NCBI GenBank assembly: GCA_964643725.1
Contig: CAZXTL010000022.1
Span: 1 to 36,761, forward strand
Direction: 5' to 3'
Length of the DNA stretch: 36,761 nt
Origin: DYQY01 sp964643725
Lineage (GTDB): Bacteria; Margulisbacteria; Riflemargulisbacteria; GWF2-35-9; DYQY01
Part shown: piece after piece, positions 33,919-36,761 of the stretch
Position numbering within the stretch: the first letter of the stretch is position 1
How the letters are laid out: each line of letters opens with the position of its first letter
The notes under the pieces: generated by a model
Database searches by the model: none
Seen by the model: the letters and a program-made list of their open reading frames with translations, nothing else
What the model was told of the DNA's origin: nothing
Made by a program: the position numbers and the translations under genes

Positions 33919-34707
33919 ATGAGAAGCATCAAAGAGTTAATTTCCATAAATGCACTGAGTCATTTGAGGTACATTCCTTTAATTATTTTAAAAATTAAGA
34001 ATTGGTACTCTTTTTTACAGAATTATTTGGGATTAAAGAATAATGTTAATTTGTACAACCTTAGGAATGGTGTAAAAATCAAAATAAATGAAATTATTGA
34101 TACTACAACAATAGCAGTAGTATTTATTAAAAAGGATTATGGAAATTTAAAGAAAAATTCTATAGTAATAGACATTGGCGCAAATATTGGAGTTTTATCA
34201 CTTTATGCGGCAGCATCAAAGTGTGCCAAAATTTATTCTTATGAACCGATGCTCGCTAGTTTTAAATTATTAACGCAAAATATAAAGTTAAATAATTTTG
34301 AAAACACAATTATTCCTTTTAATTTAGGGATTGCTTCTCGTAAAGAAAAAAGAAAATTATTTTTATCTTCAAGTTCTCCATTTCATTCAATTTGTTCTGA
34401 AGATAGCAGAAGTTCTATCGACATCGATTGTATAACTTTAGCGGACGTTTTTTCAAGTAATAATATAAAACATTGTGATATTTTAAAAATTGATTGCGAG
34501 GGCGCTGAGTTTGAGATTTTGTATAGCTCGACAATAGAGTGTTTTAATTTAATTAAAGAGATACGTCTTGAATTCCATGAACAAGAAGAAGAAAATTATA
34601 ATATAAAAAGTCTTAAAATGTTTTTAGAAAATAAAGGATTCGCCACGACTTTTTTCAAAAGATATAATTCAACTACAGGTAATGCTTGGTTCGAGAGAAA
34701 AAACTAA
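33919..34707 (+). CDS. FkbM family methyltransferase
   Basis: 262 residues. The SAM-binding core reads VIDIGANIGVLSLYAAAS (about 88-105) and IYSYEPMLASFKLLTQNI, and the FkbM signature DILKIDCEGAEFEILYS lies at about 191-207. FkbM enzymes O-methylate sugars or other acceptors. The start has AGGAG at good spacing. It is the only gene between two copies of a groESL-type promoter, so it is likely transcribed from the upstream copy. It may be partly released from HrcA control because the operator is degraded. It is on the same strand as groES, 6 nt upstream of the second promoter copy. Confidence 0.88.
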   Translation: MRSIKELISINALSHLRYIPLIILKIKNWYSFLQNYLGLKNNVNLYNLRNGVKIKINEIIDTTTIAVVFIKKDYGNLKKNSIVIDIGANIGVLSLYAAASKCAKIYSYEPMLASFKLLTQNIKLNNFENTIIPFNLGIASRKEKRKLFLSSSSPFHSICSEDSRSSIDIDCITLADVFSSNNIKHCDILKIDCEGAEFEILYSSTIECFNLIKEIRLEFHEQEEENYNIKSLKMFLENKGFATTFFKRYNSTTGNAWFERKN

Positions 34708-34713
34708 GGTTTA

Positions 34714-34743
34714 GTCTACTTGCAAATTTATTCCCTGTGTAAT
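34714..34743 (+). promoter_or_regulatory. groESL promoter
   Basis: The aligned copy of the FkbM promoter gives TCTACT (34715-34720) at the -35 position and TGTAAT (34738-34743) as -10. TTGCAA (34720-34725), 17 nt, TAAACT (34743-34748) is an alternative pair present in both copies. The leader to groES is about 180 nt. Confidence 0.55.
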
Positions 34744-34760
34744 AAACTAATTTATCGTAA

Positions 34761-34787
34761 TTAGCAGTCATCAGGACAGAGTGCTAA
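34761..34787 (+). promoter_or_regulatory. CIRCE operator (HrcA binding site)
   Basis: TTAGCAGTC, 9-nt spacer, GAGTGCTAA: one mismatch to the CIRCE consensus. It lies just after the groESL -10 box and is expected to bind HrcA and repress groESL in the absence of heat stress. Confidence 0.9.
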
Positions 34788-34874
34788 TTGCTGTTGAAAA
34801 GTTTAACTGTTGAATTGTTTAAGTGTTTAATGGTTCAGTGAAGAGATTTTTTAATTTAAAAGAATTAATCTAAG

Positions 34875-34916
34875 AAACAAATAAACAAATAAACGAATAA
34901 ACAAATAAACACAAAT
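34875..34916 (+). repeat. tandem AAACAAAT octamers in the groES leader
   Basis: Four tandem octamers (AAACAAAT, one with G for A) and a 10-base variant AAACACAAAT. They occupy the leader immediately before AGGAGG and the groES ATG. The stretch is almost free of G and T-rich pairing partners, so it should be unstructured. Confidence 0.8.
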
Positions 34917-34931
34917 AAAAGGAGGAAAAAT

Positions 34932-35213
34932 ATGTTAAAACCTTTAGCAGATAGAGTGATAATTAAGCAAAGCGAAGCAGAGGTAACAACAAAATCAGGG
35001 ATAGTTCTTCCTGGTTCTGCTCAAGATAAGCCAACTAAAGGCGAGGTAGTTGCAGTAGGTCCTGGCAAGGTAACTGATGATGGAAAGTTGGTTGCATTAA
35101 ATCTTAAAGTCGGAGATATAGTAGTATATTCAAATTATGCAGGAACAAAGTTTAAGTTAGATGACGAAGAAATTATTATTATTAATGAGTCAGATATTCT
35201 AGCTAAATACTAA
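34932..35213 (+). CDS. groES: co-chaperonin GroES
   Basis: 93 residues, full length. It opens MLKPLADRVIIKQSEAEVTT and has the mobile-loop region TKSGIVLPGSAQDKPTKGEV followed by VAVGPGK and the VGDIVVYSNYAGTKF strand typical of GroES. It ends NESDILAKY. It forms the heptameric lid of GroEL in the cytoplasm. A strong GGAGG lies upstream. groEL follows after 13 nt. Regulated by the upstream CIRCE. Confidence 0.98.
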   Translation: MLKPLADRVIIKQSEAEVTTKSGIVLPGSAQDKPTKGEVVAVGPGKVTDDGKLVALNLKVGDIVVYSNYAGTKFKLDDEEIIIINESDILAKY

Positions 35214-35226
35214 GAAGGAGAAAAAA

Positions 35227-36761
35227 ATGGCAGGAAAACAATTAGTTTACAATGAAGATGCATGGAAAAAATTAGATGCAGGAGCAAAAGCAGTTTATGA
35301 AGCTGTTAAAGTAACTCTTGGGCCTAGGGGACATAATGTTGTAATTGAAAAGAAATGGGGTTCCCCAACAATAACTAAAGACGGAGTAACAGTAGCAAAA
35401 GAGATTGAACTTAAAGATCCTTTTGAAAACATGGGTGCTCAGCTTATAAAAGAAATCGCTTCAAAGACAAATGATATTGCCGGTGACGGGACTACAACGT
35501 CAACAGTTTTAGGTTATGAGATCTTCAGAGAAGGACTTAAGAGCGTAAAAATGGGAATGAATCCAGCTATGGTCAAAAGAGGCATTGAGAATGCTGTGAA
35601 AGTTGCAGTTAAAGATATTACTGATAGAAGTAAAAAAGTTGAAACAAAAGAAGCTAAAGCAAACGTTGCTTCAATTTCTGCTAATAATGATACTTTTATA
35701 GGTGAACTTATTGCTGATGCAATGGATAGAGTTGGTAAAGATGGTGTTATTACTGTTGAGGAATCAAAGGGTTTTGAAACCACATCTGAAATTGTTGAAG
35801 GAATGCAGTTTGATAAAGGTTATGTTTCTCCATATATGATAACCGACGCAGAAAGAATGGAAGCTGTAATGGATAATCCTTTTATTTTAATTACAGATAA
35901 AAAGATTACTGCGATTAAAGACCTTCTTCCTGTTTTAGAGAAGACAATGAATCTAAGTAGACCATTAATGATTATTGCAGAAGATTTTGAAGGAGAGGCA
36001 CTTGCAACTATAGTACTAAATAAACTAAGAGGAACATTAAATGTTGTTGCAGTAAAAGCTCCAGGTTTTGGTGACAGAAGAAAGTCAATGCTTCAGGATA
36101 TTGCAATTGTAACTGGTGGAACAGTTATCTCAGAAGAAACTGGTTATACATTAGAGAATACTGAGATAGAAATGCTTGGTAAAGCAGCTAAAATAACAGT
36201 ATCAAAAGAAAATACTACAATTATTAAAGGTGCTGGGTCATCTGAAGATATTAAAGCCAGAGTTTCTCAGATAAAAAAAGAATTAGAATTATCAGATTCA
36301 ACATATGATAAGGAAAAACTTCAAGAAAGACTTGCTAAATTAGCGGGTGGAGTAGCTATTATTAAAGCTGGCGCTGCCACTGAAACTGAGCTTAAAGAAA
36401 AGAAGCATAGAATAGAAGATGCTATTGCCGCGACAAAAGCAGCTGTTGAAGAAGGAATTGTTGCAGGTGGAGGTACTACTTTAATTAGAGCTATAGGAGT
36501 AGTCGCTAAGTTAGAAAAGGAAACTCTAAACGAAGACGAAAAGACAGGTATTGCTATTGTTAAAAGAGCTTTAGAAACACCACTTAAGACAATTGCTTAT
36601 AATGCAGGCGTTGAGGGTGCGGTTGTTGTAGAAAAGGTTAAGGCTGGCAAGGGAAATGAAGGCTTTAATGCTTTGACACAAGAATATGAAGATTTGTTTA
36701 AGGCAGGAATTGTTGATCCAGTTAAGGTTGTTAGATGTTCATTAGAAAATGCTGCAAGTAT
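35227..36761 (+). CDS. groEL: chaperonin GroEL (3' end outside the window)
   Basis: Frame from ATG 35227 to the window edge, 511 complete codons of the usual ~540, with no internal stop. It begins MAGKQLVYNEDAWKKLDAGA and contains LGPRGHNVV, the nucleotide-binding KDG (Lys51-Asp52) and GDGTTT with Asp87. Later come KAPGFGDRRKSML, ERLAKLAGGVAIIKAGA and EEGIVAGGGTTL. Only the last part of the equatorial domain and the C-terminal tail are missing. AAGGAG precedes the start. It folds proteins in an ATP-driven 14-mer with GroES. Confidence 0.98.
   Translation, partial: MAGKQLVYNEDAWKKLDAGAKAVYEAVKVTLGPRGHNVVIEKKWGSPTITKDGVTVAKEIELKDPFENMGAQLIKEIASKTNDIAGDGTTTSTVLGYEIFREGLKSVKMGMNPAMVKRGIENAVKVAVKDITDRSKKVETKEAKANVASISANNDTFIGELIADAMDRVGKDGVITVEESKGFETTSEIVEGMQFDKGYVSPYMITDAERMEAVMDNPFILITDKKITAIKDLLPVLEKTMNLSRPLMIIAEDFEGEALATIVLNKLRGTLNVVAVKAPGFGDRRKSMLQDIAIVTGGTVISEETGYTLENTEIEMLGKAAKITVSKENTTIIKGAGSSEDIKARVSQIKKELELSDSTYDKEKLQERLAKLAGGVAIIKAGAATETELKEKKHRIEDAIAATKAAVEEGIVAGGGTTLIRAIGVVAKLEKETLNEDEKTGIAIVKRALETPLKTIAYNAGVEGAVVVEKVKAGKGNEGFNALTQEYEDLFKAGIVDPVKVVRCSLENAAS

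Noticed and set aside
34875..34916. Repeats that might suggest a CRISPR array
   Set aside because: Units are only 8 bases, directly adjacent, with no spacers and no cas genes in the window.
8901..36761. Transposases, integrases, tRNA or rRNA genes at island borders
   Set aside because: None was seen in any frame or strand, so mobility by a mobile element or tRNA-site integration is not supported.

Overview
The window is bacterial, very AT-rich (roughly 30% GC by eye) and gene-dense. Gram-negative-type surface-sugar genes (three GT9 heptosyltransferase-family proteins, a WaaE-like GT2, CDP-tyvelose enzymes) point to a diderm with LPS or a similar glycan. These sit beside a HrcA/CIRCE-type groESL promoter and a SpoIIE/STAS partner-switch module. 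The combination suggests a low-GC candidate-phylum-type bacterium (Margulisbacteria or Elusimicrobia-like is a guess); the sequence alone does not fix the taxon.

Layout. (1) 1-2244, minus: FtsK/SpoIIIE DNA translocase. (2) 2347-8900, plus: one tight operon with a GAF-SpoIIE phosphatase-RsbW-type ATPase fusion, a STAS anti-sigma antagonist, a GspE/PilB ATPase, a short GspF/PilC/ComGB-like membrane protein, two prepilin-like proteins and a 56-residue membrane protein. It reads as a minimal type IV pilus/pseudopilus or competence-like machine whose first two genes encode a phosphorylation switch. (3) 9023-34707: a large glycan locus with two polyprenyl-phosphate-sugar-synthase-like GT2s, three polytopic GT-C-like proteins, an ABC exporter (lipid-linked-glycan flippase type), several GT2, GT4, GT9, DUF4422 and CgeB-like transferases, six methyltransferase-like proteins (two of FkbM or FkbM-like type) besides the C-methyltransferase, a minus-strand operon for a C-methylated deoxysugar (3,5-epimerase, ketoreductase, C-methyltransferase), and the last two steps of CDP-tyvelose synthesis. 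(4) 34714-36761: groESL promoter with a CIRCE operator, groES and a groEL that runs off the window.

How it fits together. The two lipid-phosphate-sugar synthases could feed the GT-C proteins on the outer face of the membrane. Cytoplasmic transferases would build an oligosaccharide containing tyvelose and a branched C-methyl sugar, and the ABC protein would flip it. No Wzx, Wzy, ligase, rmlA/rmlB or early CDP-dideoxysugar genes are present, so the pathway must be completed elsewhere.

Most unusual features. Both borders of the glycan locus carry duplicated flanking sequence. On the left, a decayed copy of the 3' end of the pilus operon (10561-10740) lies beyond the minus-strand GT-C gene. On the right, the groESL promoter plus CIRCE is duplicated, with a degraded operator, in front of an FkbM methyltransferase (33825-33898). 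The space between the left copy and the first plus-strand glycan gene also holds a perfect 32-bp palindrome and a frameshifted GT2 remnant. Several first-in-operon genes have a -10 box only 6-12 nt before the start codon (18 nt in one case) and no Shine-Dalgarno, suggesting leaderless mRNAs.
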